Assembly: GCF_017654505.1 (NCBI RefSeq)
Contig: NC_054538.1
Location: 26,023,674-26,087,673, forward strand
Direction: 5' to 3'
From: Polyodon spathula
Taxonomy: Eukaryota; Chordata; Actinopteri; Acipenseriformes; Polyodontidae
Length of the DNA stretch: 64,000 nt
Shown piece after piece: positions 1 to 12,264 of this stretch; the stretch's first letter is position 1, and each line of letters opens with the position of its first letter. The notes under the pieces are model-generated. The model was not told the origin of the DNA. It saw nothing but the letters and a program-made list of their open reading frames with translations, and did not search any database. Made by a program: the position numbers and the translations under genes.

Positions 1-2008
1 TAAAGACAGTTCTTCACCTGCACTTGCAGAAAAGCTACACGAAATCTTTGCATGCTTTAGATATCCATGTGAGTTTTTTTTGTTACTGTTTATGGACTTT
101 ACGTTTAGAGACACCTAGTGGTGGGTGGACTTAATGAGAGAAAAGCGAACAAGTAATATGGCGACTACCATGTAAACCATGAGGCTCTGTTCTAGCATAA
201 CTTTAATAGATGTGGAATAGATTTTAATAGATTCTAGCATTACTTTAATAGATGTTAATAAAGGTTTGTTCATACGAACTCTAAGCGAGTGGTTTATCCA
301 GAACACCACAGGTACATAGGAAGAGACAGTAAAAGTATGAGAAAAATGTTTTTAAATTTGCTTATACAAAATGCCAGTTCAACATAGATACATATTTAAA
401 GTTTGGGTACTTTGCTCATTTACTATCACAAACATTCATATGTTTCACTTCTATTTCTTATAGATTTGCATGACATAATGTGTATGCTTGGGAAAGAGAA
501 TCTGTGGGCTATTCATTTTCTTAACTCTAATTGTAAAATCGATGGGAAATAAATTACCAACACTAACAAGTACATGCCACAGCAAAAAAAAAATAGAAAA
601 AAAAGTATATAAAACTGTACTTATACAAAGAATGGACTCAGCTGAATTCTGCTTAATAAAAAATCTTCAAAGAAAGATAAGCATCATCAAGCTACGATTT
701 ATATAATCATTCTTCTGAGGAAGAATTTTTAGTAAGCTGTGTGTAGATTCTTGTTTGGTAAGGTTTAAAAATGATGATGTTCAAAGTTTATTATCTTAAA
801 TAAAAGCAAATGTATTCAGCTATAGGTCTAAACTCCCAAATTATATTTAGATAAATATTTAGTGCTCTGCAATTCAGTAGGTGTACATTTCTCTCCTTAC
901 TGAGAAAAAAAAAAGAAACTCTACTAATACCCCTTTAGCAGAAAATAATTTTACAGAGCAAAATCCGCAAAACAAATGAAATACTTTCAGGGCATTGTAC
1001 TGAAAAATAAATACTATTGGGCACCTATATTTATGGGTATATACACAATATTATCCTGTGTTCTGCAGTACTGGGTAGTGTTATACAGGTCTGCACTGTT
1101 GCAAGCAGGCAAGGCACAAAGGCAGATTGCAAAACACATGATCTGATTGGGATGAGGACTGAATTATTCTAACCCTCAAACTACCTTTAAAACAAAAATC
1201 ATTAATATCTCCCATTATTTTAAAGAATTACTCACATTTTCAGATATGCTTGCTCTCAATTTTCTTTGTTCATTTTACTTCACATTATTATTTTATTTTA
1301 ATTATAATATATTTAATACTTCATTAACTTAAGTCTTTAAGTATTCTGACCAGCTCCCCAGATAAAGTTTTGGGTCATTGAGTAAATTACTCAATTTAGA
1401 CACTATAGGATAGCTGTACTATGATGGGCCAGTCGCTGTACAAACATATTGCAATTTGCATTTTCGTTGGGACAATTCACAAAGTATACATTTTGTCTTT
1501 TGTACTAAGAGAAAATATGTTCATGAAAAGAGCCGCAATATACTAATTTAAATATTTGTTGCGTCTTCTTAGCGAAACCTCTAGCATACATTGTGAGAGT
1601 CATGTGACACTGTTCAAATAAAAGTGGGAGTTGAGTTGTGGTGTGCTACAGCAGAGGCTGCCCGAAGGATAATGTCTATACATGCAAGGGTGCAAATATA
1701 AAATGTAACGTCATCTGTACAATGCATTCGGTTCCATTTCATTTTACCTATTTTAATACCGTTATATATATGAAATGAAAGGTAGTTTAATCCAATCAGA
1801 TTCTATAGTGGGGCTCCAACCTTCACCCCCCAAAAGCTTTTCATAATCATACATTAGCCCCTCGCTAAACCGGACATGTCTGTCCGTCTTAAGGAGGTGT
1901 CAGGTTTAAAAACCATATAATAAAATCACACACACACACATACATTTACAGTTCTCAATGTATTTTAAATGTAAAAAATTTAGCTGAAATAACACTAATG
2001 TGTTTTTG
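1..2008. other. AT-rich intronic or intergenic DNA, no gene seen
   Basis: No conserved protein motif, RNA gene or recognisable mobile element was seen on either strand. The short open frames here are isolated, AT-rich and show no domain. The stretch lies upstream of the first csmd1 exon found and is probably intron of that gene, by inference only. Confidence 0.5.
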
Positions 2009-2211
2009 GTAGGCTACACATTACATTATGTAAAAATATAAATCTGTACAGTAGGCCTATACAGTATACAATACAGTAGTACAATAAAATGAATACCTAG
2101 CACACTTTTAACACTAGCTACCTTTTGGTAGCTACACATTACAAGTAAAAAGTGAATCTGTCATATTGTTTTATTTAGTACAATCAGCCAGTATTTACAA
2201 TAAAATGAATC
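2009..2211. repeat. Diverged tandem duplication of about 100 bp
   Basis: Two neighbouring copies begin with a GGTAGGCTACACATTACA-like stretch (about 2009 and 2127) and each ends in ACAATAAAATGAAT (about 2098 and 2210). The second copy lacks part of the middle. This is seen directly; function is unknown. Confidence 0.6.
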
Positions 2212-2816
2212 CTTTCTTTTCACTTTAGCCTACCGGTAACACAAAATAAATCATGCTACTACCAATAATTATTTTCTTGAAAGTGGGGGGAAACATTTAA
2301 GCGTGGCGCGCATGTGTGACAGAAATTTGTTTTCAAGGCTTGTAAGTACACCCTGGCTAGTGAAAATTAGTACTTGGATGTTCGGCTCCATAATGCATTA
2401 ACAAATTGATGCAATTGTAAGTGTCGCAATTGCCCGCAGCTTTAGTACATCTCATTACCTTGTTTGGGTAACCACCATTTTAAATGCGAATTTACGGCAG
2501 GAATGCCCAGTAATTCCATACTCTGTCGTGAACAGCAATTTTTTTGACGACGCTGCCGTACTGTCACGTACAACACTTTAGTACATCTACCCCTCTGTAA
2601 GCAAAATATGTTTTGGGTGAACAAACAGGCAACATTATCTTAAAGTACTTTCAATGAATACTGTAACATGAACCTTACATTTTAACTGTAATGTTACTTT
2701 TGAACTACTGTATTGTACTTTCAATTAAAACAAAAGCAACAAGTTAATTATTTTTATGTGCTTTATTGACCACAAACAACACTGTGTGTTAGCAATTCCA
2801 ACGCTGTAGTTGGAAA

Positions 2817-2879
<63 letters not shown>

Positions 2880-4311
2880 AAAATTTTTACAGGTACTGCA
2901 TTAATGCAAACTATAATATTGTATTCCTTATTGATCACCTTGCTATAGCAATATAAACCACCCCGACTATCAAAATACAGAAAATGTGTTTCACAGATTT
3001 ACCTTCTGAAAATGTGGCTGATAGGTAAATTGATAGGTTAGGTTCAAGGGGACTAAGACTGGACCAAAGAATCCAGTCGCTTGTTCACCACTCACAAACA
3101 TGCATTGCAATTGAATGGATTCAGCTATATGTTATATATTTATTTTTTAAATGAAAACCTAAACTTATTGGGCACATGTTTTTGGCAGTTCTCAGGCAGG
3201 CTACAGATAGCTGTCCTGGTATTTCTATGATCTATTCTCTAGCTACCGCCTACAGTATATTCACAACTGACCACTAAGATACCAGGAACCAACAAAGTAC
3301 ATGAAGCTTGATATCATGCAAACTCAAGATCTACAGAAACATTGCTATATGTATTCTTTATACATTACTTTTAAATAGCCAAAGTAATTCATATTATTTC
3401 AATGCATAGAACACCCAGTACGTAGCATATCTGGAGCACTGGTTCTGACAATATATTTTTCAATATCACATCTGAGCTTCCCAACAGACATGCCTGAAGG
3501 CTACTATGGAGAGCCCATCTTCTTAGAGGGTGAGGAGCAGTTCTCTTTTTGTCATTTGCCATATCCAATACACCCTTTTTAAAGACTGCTAGCAAAAATC
3601 AGTCATGGTGACCAACATTTTCCTAATTTGAGTTATTAGCGAATATAATATTATGCGTGTTCTATATTGATTTTCAATTGTTGTTCCTACTTAGATCATT
3701 ATTTGCCATTACTAAATATTCTATCAAAAATTACTTCTGAGAAGACTCAAGTATGATGTTGGGGATGTGAGGTGAAGAAGTATATTAGTGCTGCGCTACA
3801 CACTGAAGACAATAGGTGACAAATTTTGTATAGAAGCTTATCAAAAAGTAGGCAAACATAATTGATTACTATTTGGTTAACAGCATAAAACTGGAACTAG
3901 GAACCCAACATCATTTCAGTTCTAGCATAATTAACACATGATTAACAGATAAGGATCGATGATATGGCATGCCAAAAGAATATATATAGCGGGTTTTTTG
4001 TTCAAACCAATTGTTTAAATCAAACACAGACACACTTTCATTCCATACTGAAGCTTCTGCTTCAATTTCTATAATACTCTTGTCATCCTCAAATACCAAC
4101 ACTTTAGTTTCAATTTCTTTCTTTTCTGCACGTCAGGAATCGTTTTTGAAAATCTCTCTGTATCACAGCTCTCCTCACATTGAATGTATTTGTGTCCCTC
4201 AAATGTCCTCCACTCCTGCTTTATCTGCTACAACCACTATTCCATATGTAGATCTGACCTTACCCAGAATTTTCTCTGATGCTGCCATCTCTGCTTCTTT
4301 CTCTTATAACT
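2212..4311. other. Intronic DNA with a (TA)n tract, no gene seen
   Basis: Contains a pure TA dinucleotide run at 2824-2876. Otherwise it is unremarkable AT-rich sequence without a coding or RNA signal that I can support. Confidence 0.5.
2824..2876. repeat. (TA)n microsatellite
   Basis: About 26 uninterrupted TA units, seen directly. Confidence 0.95.
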
Positions 4312-4440
4312 AGGGATCCAAACCAGATTTTTTTTCTATTTTGGTTCAGCTCCAAACTGAGACTTTTGAAAGTTCCGAACAGCTTATTTCGTTCCGTTCC
4401 GGTTCGAATGAAAAGAAATACTGGTTCAATTATTTTTTAA
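4312..4440 (+). repeat. Possible hAT-type element end
   Basis: The stretch starts TAGGGATCCAAACCAG, runs into a T-rich stretch and then repeats of the GTTCCG / GGTTCGAA type. Sequence of this style is found at the ends of hAT elements in fishes, by recollection. No transposase and no matching opposite end were found. The solo LTR at 4558 may have inserted into the body of this unit. Confidence 0.3.
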
Positions 4441-4557
4441 CAGTAAACTCCAGATAACTAAGCACTCAAAGGGAAAATGGTGTGACAAGTTATCCACCTG
4501 TATCAATAAATGTACTTACTTCCTGTCTATGGAAACAACAGTGCCAATGCTGCAGCC

Positions 4558-5247
4558 TGTAACAGGGCTGGAGCCAAGCATATAAGGAGGAGGTTTCTGT
4601 GATTGTTTATTGTAACTATGAATGTTGTGATGCTATAAATAAATAATAACGCTTTGTGTGTCACAGCCTGCCTGCTGTGTTTTGTTCTGGGAACAAAGCA
4701 GTGTCTGTGTGATTACCAGCTCTGAGCTCCTAATCAACAGGTGGGTGTGGTGCAGCAGAGCGCCATGAATAAAAGTGTCTTGATTATACAGATCAGGGTC
4801 CATCTGTGCTGCTGAAACAACTGGGGTGAGGAAACAAAGTGGCCCACTCTAACGGAGATTGAGTAAATATATCCAGAGCAACAGGGAGTTAGTTTTGGGA
4901 TAGTTGATCCATCCAGTATAGCACACAGGTGTGGAAGCGGGACCTCCATTTTGTTAGCGGAGTAGCGCGCGCCATTTTTCACTGCAGCTTTATTTTGATA
5001 GTTTTTTGTACAGGATTTATTTTTGTTTTTTGTAAGCTGGCCATATGTCCCCCATGAGCTATCATTGCTGGTAGTGTCACGTGGAGGGAACCTGTGTGTA
5101 TAAATAAACCTGTGGGCTGTGTGAATGTCAACCTTTTTCATCCCCTGTTAATCTAGCATTGAACACGCATCCATATCATCCAGATAATTCACTCAGTCAT
5201 TCATTGCAACTATTCCTTACATCACAGGTAGCAAGACCGCTGTTACA
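4558..5247 (+). mobile_element. Solo LTR of an LTR retrotransposon or endogenous retrovirus
   Basis: The unit begins TGTAACAG and ends CTGTTACA, an 8-bp perfect inverted terminus of the TG...CA type. It is flanked on both sides by CAGCC (4553-4557 and 5248-5252), an exact 5-bp target-site duplication. A TATA-like TATAAGG lies at 4581-4587 and an AATAAA signal at 4768-4773, so U3-R-U5 order on the + strand is plausible. No gag, pol or env frame lies beside it, so this is a solo LTR left by recombination between two LTRs. 690 bp is within the normal LTR range. Whether the parent was Ty3/gypsy or retroviral cannot be told from the LTR alone. Confidence 0.85.
4581..4587 (+). promoter_or_regulatory. 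TATA-like box in the solo LTR
   Basis: TATAAGG lies 24 bp inside the LTR start and about 180 bp upstream of an AATAAA at 4768. The spacing is loose for a compact U3-R. It is a candidate only. Confidence 0.35.
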
Positions 5248-5692
5248 CAGCCTTAAAAGAAAATGAGAGCAGTCTGCTTCTTTTTTTCTTTTCTCTGTTG
5301 CAACTTTCTTTTGCCTCAGTTCGAGTTTACAATCTTGTTGGGTTAGCGTCCTTATACATTTATCATAATAACTTAATACAATGTCTGTCTGAAATAAACT
5401 CTACAGCTAATCAAGATCATGGCTCCATCAAATATGCCACTTGCTTGTTTTTTCCATTCTGTTCCACCTTTCAACCTTGTGGTGTTTTAAACTTAAAAAA
5501 GCATTTTTGTGACAAACATCTCTTCAAAGCATTATATATTTACCATAACCTAAATATTTCTTATTGCATAGCTACTCTGTATTAAACAGAAGATATGCAG
5601 AAAATATCCCCTCCAAGTAATCAATTACATATGAACACACATTATTATTAAGCACTAAGGGGAACATTGTAATCATCGGTATGCACACACGG

Positions 5693-5723
<31 letters not shown>

Positions 5724-6362
5724 TTATAAATACTATATATAAAAATAATTAATACAATCATATAAACATTAGATACAAGCAGGCAAAGATGTGCAGATCA
5801 TAGCGTAATGCCCTAATGTATACGTTTGCATCAAACACAGATGTCCGTGGAGTCAAATCATAGAATTGACTGATGATTAAAAAAAAAAATTACATTAAAT
5901 ACTATGAATATATTAGCATTTCCACCCCATTTCTTATACTCTCATCCAATCAGTATGGATCCACCCTGCTATCACACACCTTCAATACACCCCCTGGTAA
6001 GGGTGGGAAACTCACATTTAAGCATTTTACTGACTGTCTTAACCTAATCTGTTAGAAACTGTTTCAAACTAGTCCTTTGTTTGTGGTGTTCTGGTTTCAC
6101 ACTGTGTCTCCATAATTAATACTTTATGCAGAATGTCATCTCCTACAACATGTACATGCGTGCAATTTTTCTACATACTTCTGGATATAACAATAAAAAT
6201 TAAACACCAAACAATCAAATCATGAATCATTAAATACAACAAAATAAATTTGTTATACAACAAACATTGCTGTTTTCTCAAGAAGACGGTAAAATGTATT
6301 AAATCTTAATATCTAGGAATATAACTAACAAACCTCTGATTATTAACAAAGTGCCACACATA
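5248..6362. other. Intronic DNA with a (CA)n tract, no gene seen
   Basis: Holds a (CA)n run at about 5697-5723 and a poly-A run near 5880. No coding or RNA signal is recognised. Confidence 0.5.
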
Positions 6363-7938
6363 CAGTGCCTATAGAAAGTCTACACCCCCTTTCAAAATGT
6401 TCACCTTTTGTTTCCTCACACCATGGAATTAAAATCCTTTATATTTTTTTTCATTGATCTACATATAGTACCAAACAACTTCCAAGTGAAAAAAATATTC
6501 TGGAAATTTGTAGAAAATTAAAAAAATGATAACTGAAATAGCTTGGTTGGATAGGTGTCCATGACCCTTGTAATAGCAATCCTAAATTAGCTCAGGTGTA
6601 ACCAATCGTCTTCAAAATCACACACAAGTTAAGTGGCCTCCACCTGTGTTAAATTGTAGTGATTCACATGATTTCAGGATACATTCAGCAGTTCTTGTAG
6701 GTTCCCTCTGCTGGGTAGTGCATTTCAAAGCAAAGACTCAACCATGAGCACCAAGGCACTTTCAAAAGAACTCTGGGACAAAGTTGTTGAAAGGCACAGA
6801 TCAGGGGATGGGTATAAAAAACTTATCAAAGTCCTTGAATACCCCTTGGCTCATGGTCAAGATGATTATTAAGAAGTGGAAGGTGTATGGCACCACCAAG
6901 ACCCTCCCTAGATCAGGCCGTCCCTCCAAACTGGATGACCGAGCAAGAAGGAGACTGATCAGAGAGGCTACCAAGAGGCCAATGGCAACTTTGCAAGAGC
7001 TACAGGCTTTTATGGCAGACTGGTCAAAGTGTGCATGTGACAACAATATCCCAAACACTCCACAAATCTGGCCTGTATGGTAGGATGGCAAGAAGGAAGC
7101 CATTATTCAAGAAAGCCCACCTTGAATCCCATTTGAAGTATGCAAAAAAAACACTCAGGAGATTCTGTAGCCATGGGGTAAAAAGATTTGTGGTGTGACG
7201 AAACTAAAATGGAATTTTTTGGCCTAGATGCAAAGTGTTATGTTTGGCACAAACCCAACACAGCTCATCACCCAAAGAACACCATCCCTACTGTGAAGCA
7301 TGGTGGTGGCAGCATCATATTATGGGGATATTTCTCATCGGCAGGGACTGGGGCACTTGTCAGGATAGAAGGGAAAATGAATGGAGCAATGAACAGAGAA
7401 GTCCTTGAGGAAAACCTGCTGCTCTCTGAAAGAAAGCTGAAACTGGGACAGAAGTTCACCTTTTAGAATGACAATGACCCAAAGCACAAAGCCAAAGCTA
7501 CACTGGCGTGGCTAAGGAACAAAAAGGTATCCAAGCTAAATCCAATCGAAAATTTGTAGCATGACTTGAAGATTGCTGTCCATCAGTGCTCCCCAAGGAA
7601 CTTGACAGAGCTTGAACAGTTTTTTAAAGAAGAATGGTCAATTATTGCCAAATCTAGGTGTGCAAAGTTGGTAGAGACCTATCCCAACAGACTCACAGCT
7701 ATACTTGCTGCCAAAGGTGCTTCCACCAAGTATAAGTCAGGGTGGTGGACACTTATCCAATTATGATCTTTCAGTTTTGTATTTTTAATATATAATTTTT
7801 TTTTCTCGGTAAAAACTTTTTCCCCTTTAACAGTGTGGAGTATGGTGTGTAGATAAGTGGATAAAAAAACGAATTTAAATGCATGAAACTCTGAGGCACT
7901 GAAACCTGTTTTTACACTTTTTTCAAAGTCAAGGGACA

Positions 7939-7940
<2 letters not shown>
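6363..7940 (+). mobile_element. Tc1-like DNA transposon, defective
   Basis: The left terminus (from 6363) starts CAGTGCCTATAGAAAGTC just after a TA dinucleotide, the form expected for a Tc1/mariner terminal inverted repeat with TA target. A broken transposase follows (6784-7766). The expected reverse-complement terminus ending in ...TATAGGCACTG is not present. The right side fades out near 7940 and abuts a (TA)n run, so the right inverted repeat is lost or highly diverged. The element is non-autonomous. Confidence 0.85.
6784..7766 (+). pseudogene. Tc1/mariner transposase pseudogene
   Basis: An N-terminal paired-like helix-turn-helix region is visible at 6784-7020, with GIKNLSKSLN, IIKKWKVYGTTKTLPRSGRP and the following RRLIREATKRP. 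After a frame change the DDE domain continues at 7188: WCDET (first Asp), then [17 protein letters not shown], then NDNDPKHKAKATL (second Asp), then LNPIEN (Glu). In-frame stops at 7464-7466 and 7557-7559 break the second frame, and a frameshift separates the DNA-binding and catalytic halves. Catalytic residues are still readable but no full-length protein can be made. The intact family enzyme is about 340 residues and acts by cut-and-paste at TA sites. Confidence 0.9.

Positions 7941-7942
<2 letters not shown>

Positions 7943-7992
<50 letters not shown>
7943..7992. repeat. (TA)n microsatellite
   Basis: An uninterrupted TA run directly adjoining the truncated right side of the Tc1-like element. 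Confidence 0.95.
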
Positions 7993-7997
<5 letters not shown>

Positions 7998-10399
7998 GTA
8001 CATAGCCATCATAGATGGTATCGTGCAAAAGCCATCATAGATGGTCAACTGTGTGAAGTTGCCTCACACACTGCATGCATGCCTATCCCAGGACTGCCCT
8101 GGGTACAGACATGCATACAAATAGGGATTGCAGTAAATACACACAGTACATGGCTTTTGCAAAAATTAAAGGTTTGCTGACATAAACAGGGTTAACAGTA
8201 GTTGTGAGTAGTATCAAACACTGCACCCCTAAATGGCTTAGAAAATTATTCAGTACCATCAGGCAATCAGCTTCAAGTTCTAGAAAGTGTCTATCAGACG
8301 TTAGATGTCCACTACTATGTCACAGCATCAACTGTCAATCAAATTTAAAATCAATCCACACAAGTACCTTTTTTTTCATTTTGACTTAAGCTCAGTTCAC
8401 AGCTATGGGAAAGTAAATGCTAAACGAGATACAATTGGTCTAAATATATTTTACTATCCAGCACAACCAGCCTTTACAACAACATCTTTCAACAACATCA
8501 AACCAAGACACGGACAGTTCAGTAATATTGTTCCATGCAGAAATCTTTCAATGTTCAATTAAATTAGACGCAACTGTGACAAGTAAAAGGTTATTTATTT
8601 ATTTCTCTCTCATTAAGTATGTGATCCTCTATGAAAATAGGAACAATGTGATATGTGTGGTTATTTTCTCATTTGATTTGAATGAATGCAAGAAATATTC
8701 CAAAATGAGCATAGCATGAATATTTTATTTACCACGATAGTTAAAAGAGCTATAATGTGTTTGTGTTCCCGAACATAAGCATTTCTTGCACTTGTACTCT
8801 CTACCATTTCTTTTCCATTTGGAACCCTCCGAGACTAGCCCTAGGTCACAGTGAGTCATTTGTATATGGACTTTGACAGGAGTGTGTGCTTTGTGATTGT
8901 GACCCACATTATTTAACCAAACAAACTCTATGCCTCCAAACTACATCCCAGTTCTTCTATTCAGAAAATGTGCAAATGTTTAGTCAACAATTATACATTT
9001 GTGTAGGTTTGAAATAAATCCTAAAAAACTTAAGGTGATCCCCATATTCAAAAATGGTTGGGAACCACTCATGTATTGGATTAAGTTTGGCCCATGCTTT
9101 GCTGTTACATCAACGTCAGTCCATAAAAAAATATGGGCGGCACAAAGGATTTAAACAACATATAATTGCATTAGTATTTTACCAAGCAATGTTATTAAAA
9201 GTAAAACAGAAGTCAACAAGGATAACTTTTTGTACTTTCTGTGATAAAAGTCATATCAGTGCTGACAGCATACGCTAGTGGCATACATTTATTTTTTCCC
9301 CAGTGGAAACAGTTTATGTTGTTCTAATGTATTCATCACAGCACTGTGGGTAAAGACGTGACCCTACTTGGGAAAAGGGATCAAAACATTCCCTAATAAT
9401 TACACTGTGGTATTAATGTGATACCAATGTTTAAATTAGCATACAAATGACATTGGGATACAGAGTGATACATTATCACAAATGTGAAAGACAAATGAAC
9501 AAAAATTATGATATTAAAGATTGTCTACTTGCATAGAGAAAAAAAAAAAAAACCTAAATAAAGAATTTATTATAATATAACTTTCTGTTTTCAGTTATGA
9601 TTTAAATGTCAAGTCAAAGAGCTAAAAAAAAATGCAAAATGCCTCTTGGTTGTAATAGCTTTCTTAGTTCAGTAAATGACACCAAAGAGGTGTTTATACT
9701 TCAAAATTGAGTGTATTGTATTAGGGGGCAGTGGGATTTTAAAAAACCAAACCTGTGGATGATCTAAATACCACCACCCCTTTAACACTATAGTATTCCT
9801 TAAGGACCTTGGCTTGTTGTGTAATGTCAATAAATACGTTCTCACAACTTAGCCTAAATCTAATTTACTTAACTCAAAATTCACTTTTTTACATAGCTTC
9901 TATTAGTGCCCTTTGTCGTGTAGAGAATTAATTAGCTGCTTAGACTTCCTAAGTTAGAGGCACAGTCCTATGAAATTACATTAAATGACTAATCTGTATC
10001 TCTCCTAATTAAAATAAAACAAGCTACTACACTATTTTCCAGTAAACATATGTTCTTTTTAACCTAAAGTATCTAGTAGTACTGTAACTACACTGACCTA
10101 CCAAATCTACACATTTGGCATTCGAGTAGCACATTCAGCACTAACCTCTAGCTCTCACTCTGAGGGGAAAATCTCCCACACAGCTTCACTGTTCCCAATT
10201 TTTAAACAACGATCTTGAAAAAGAACAATTCAATGCAGTACCCAACTACAGTAAAGTCTTGTTCTAGAATCTGATAGGAGACTTCCCACAATCTAACATG
10301 TTTAAAACTTCAAAGGGGAGGAATTAGAATTACTTTATGCCATAAACCAGAAGAGTTCACCAATAATTATTGTGAATGATAACAATGATCACATTATCT
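7993..10399. other. Intronic DNA, no gene seen
   Basis: A short motif GCCATCATAGATGG occurs twice near 8006 and 8031. Nothing else stands out: no domain, no RNA gene and no clear transposon ends. Confidence 0.5.
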
Positions 10400-10490
10400 A
10401 CACCAGTGTTTCCCAACCCTCTTCCTGGAGGCACACCGTGCCTGCTGGTTTCTGTTCCTACGCAGTGCTCAATTGCTCACCTTAAATTTG
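10400..10490 (+). repeat. Fish-type interspersed repeat fragment
   Basis: The stretch CCAGTGTTTCCCAACCCT, then CTTCCTGGAGGCACACCGTG and CTGCTGGTTT, resembles a head sequence that is abundant in fish genomes, by recollection. The family cannot be fixed from this fragment and its right limit is not clear. Confidence 0.4.
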
Positions 10491-11572
10491 GCAGAAACTC
10501 AGATAAAACTAAGGTGCAGAATCATTTGATTCTCAGTGGCCATAATTAAAGTCATTTTTGCATTAATGAGTGGAATCAGAACCAACACAGTACAAGTACA
10601 AACACCATTGATGTTCATGTTGTTAATTTTAATACACATTGTTTTTTTTTGTAAAAGTATTCTCAACATAGCAAGTACATCTGTTAGCATATGGCAGATT
10701 AAGCATACATTTGTCAGACTGTGACATTTATATTGGTTTAATGCATATTGACTACATAAATCAATTTAAATGAACCATTGTCTGACGTTAGTCAGGAAAT
10801 CTGGTGTGGGTGATGAGTGAAATTGACAAATGTTCAGATTAACATTTAAAATGTTATTTTGTGTGTTGTTAAACACCTAACAAGATTAATCAAGTAAAGT
10901 GAAAGCAAAAGAACAGAAACCGAACAAAACCGCTTGCACAGACTTGTGACTAATGACTCATTTTGGTGAACAGCTATTTCAATTTACAGAATACTGTAAT
11001 TTAGGAGGCCCAAAACAATACATATTACCTAGAATTTATGTAACCCCTATAGGCTCAGGGCCCTTTTCAGTCATACAGATTTACATATCTGGTGTTAATG
11101 GCTTTAATAATCCAGAACCGTTTGGTACAAGTTTCTCTAAAAAGATATTTTATTAATTGGTTATTAAATTAAAATAATTTTCCTAGGAATCACATACACT
11201 TGTATTTCAAATATAAATATTAATGTATTTTTTTCTTACTAATGTATTAATGTATTTTAGCACCTGGGAGGTTTACCAACAATGGTATTCCTTGCCAGGG
11301 TGTGTTTTTCTTTTAAAATAATAATCCAAATCCAAAGCCTAAAATAACACGAGAAGACTAAATACTTTAAAGACAAATAAAAGATTCTGCTACCCACTGT
11401 GACTCGCAGCCTCTGCTAGTCCACAAGGTGCAATAATTAATTTCAGTTCGGTCTCCCCTCACTGTACTGGAACAGGGTTGCCCAAGGGTGGCCGGAGCTA
11501 GCTAATGTCTTTATGTTCCAGCAACCGTCCATCTTCCAGTCTAGGTAAGTGAAATGGTCATGCATTATTTTA
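10491..11572. other. Intronic DNA, no gene seen
   Basis: AT-rich DNA without recognisable coding, RNA or transposon signal. Confidence 0.45.
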
Positions 11573-11897
11573 TGGGTGTTTTTTGTTTAGTTTATTAACT
11601 GTTAACAAACATTGTTAATTTTTAGCTAAGGGTTAGGGTTATGGTTAGGGTTAGGGTTAGGGTTAATAGCAACCTGATTTTGCTAAACATTACTAGAGTA
11701 ACAATTTGAACCGATTTCAAGCATATGATCGACTGGGTATAGATCATCCATAGGGCTCTGGTGTTTGATTGATCACCCATAGGTCTGTGGTGCTTGCCGT
11801 TTTAGCTAGCCTATTATATATTATTAATAGTTAACAGAAAATAAATCGTGTACATTAACATGTTTATTAGCTGTTTGTTAACAGTAATAAACCCAAA
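11573..11897. repeat. Inverted-repeat unit enclosing telomere-type repeats
   Basis: The arm GTTTATTAACTGTTAACAAAC (11590-11610, allowing one indel) is reverse-complementary to the arm at 11873-11892. Flanking GGGTGTTTTTTG and ACCCAAAAAA extend the match loosely. Inside, at 11627-11666, lie about six TTAGGG units in a row with one TTATGG variant. Whether this is a MITE or a chance arrangement is inference. Confidence 0.55.
11627..11666 (+). repeat. Interstitial telomeric repeat (TTAGGG)n
   Basis: About six vertebrate-type TTAGGG units with one substitution. They lie far from any chromosome end as judged by the csmd1 context. Confidence 0.9.
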
Positions 11898-11918
11898 AAA
11901 TGGTCCTTAAAATAAAGT

Positions 11919-12264
11919 GTGACCTGTGAAATTGTACGATGTCGCTGCTGCCGTCCTCCACTCTGTGTCTTGCCCTTTTCCTTTCAAACCTGCACCTTAG
12001 TTGTCAGCAAGTCAGCCATGTTTTGTTGGTCTTGCTTGTTTTGTTTACTCTTGCTGGCTTCTCTCATTGACGGGCAAGACAGAAGGATTCACAGCACGTT
12101 ACTTTATTGGTCGACCGTCCCTCCAAGACCCGCTTTTCCAGCCACTCTCTGTCATCATGATGATTGCCAAGCGGGTCCTACCGGGCTTTCGAACCCCCCC
12201 TGCAGGAGTACTCATGCGCCCGATAGCCAGCACAGACCTCACCCTGTTACAAATGTATATATGA
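11919..12264. repeat. GC-richer block, possible repeat
   Basis: This block is clearly richer in G+C than its surroundings. On the minus strand it contains GGGTTCGAAAGCCC, which resembles a tRNA-type B box, preceded by TGGCTATCGGGCGC, a poor A-box match. A tRNA-derived SINE head is one reading and a retroelement fragment another. No protein family was recognised in its open frames. Confidence 0.3.

Noticed and set aside
4734..5141. 135-codon minus-strand frame
   Set aside because: It lies wholly inside the solo LTR, antisense to its TATA and poly-A signals. No domain.
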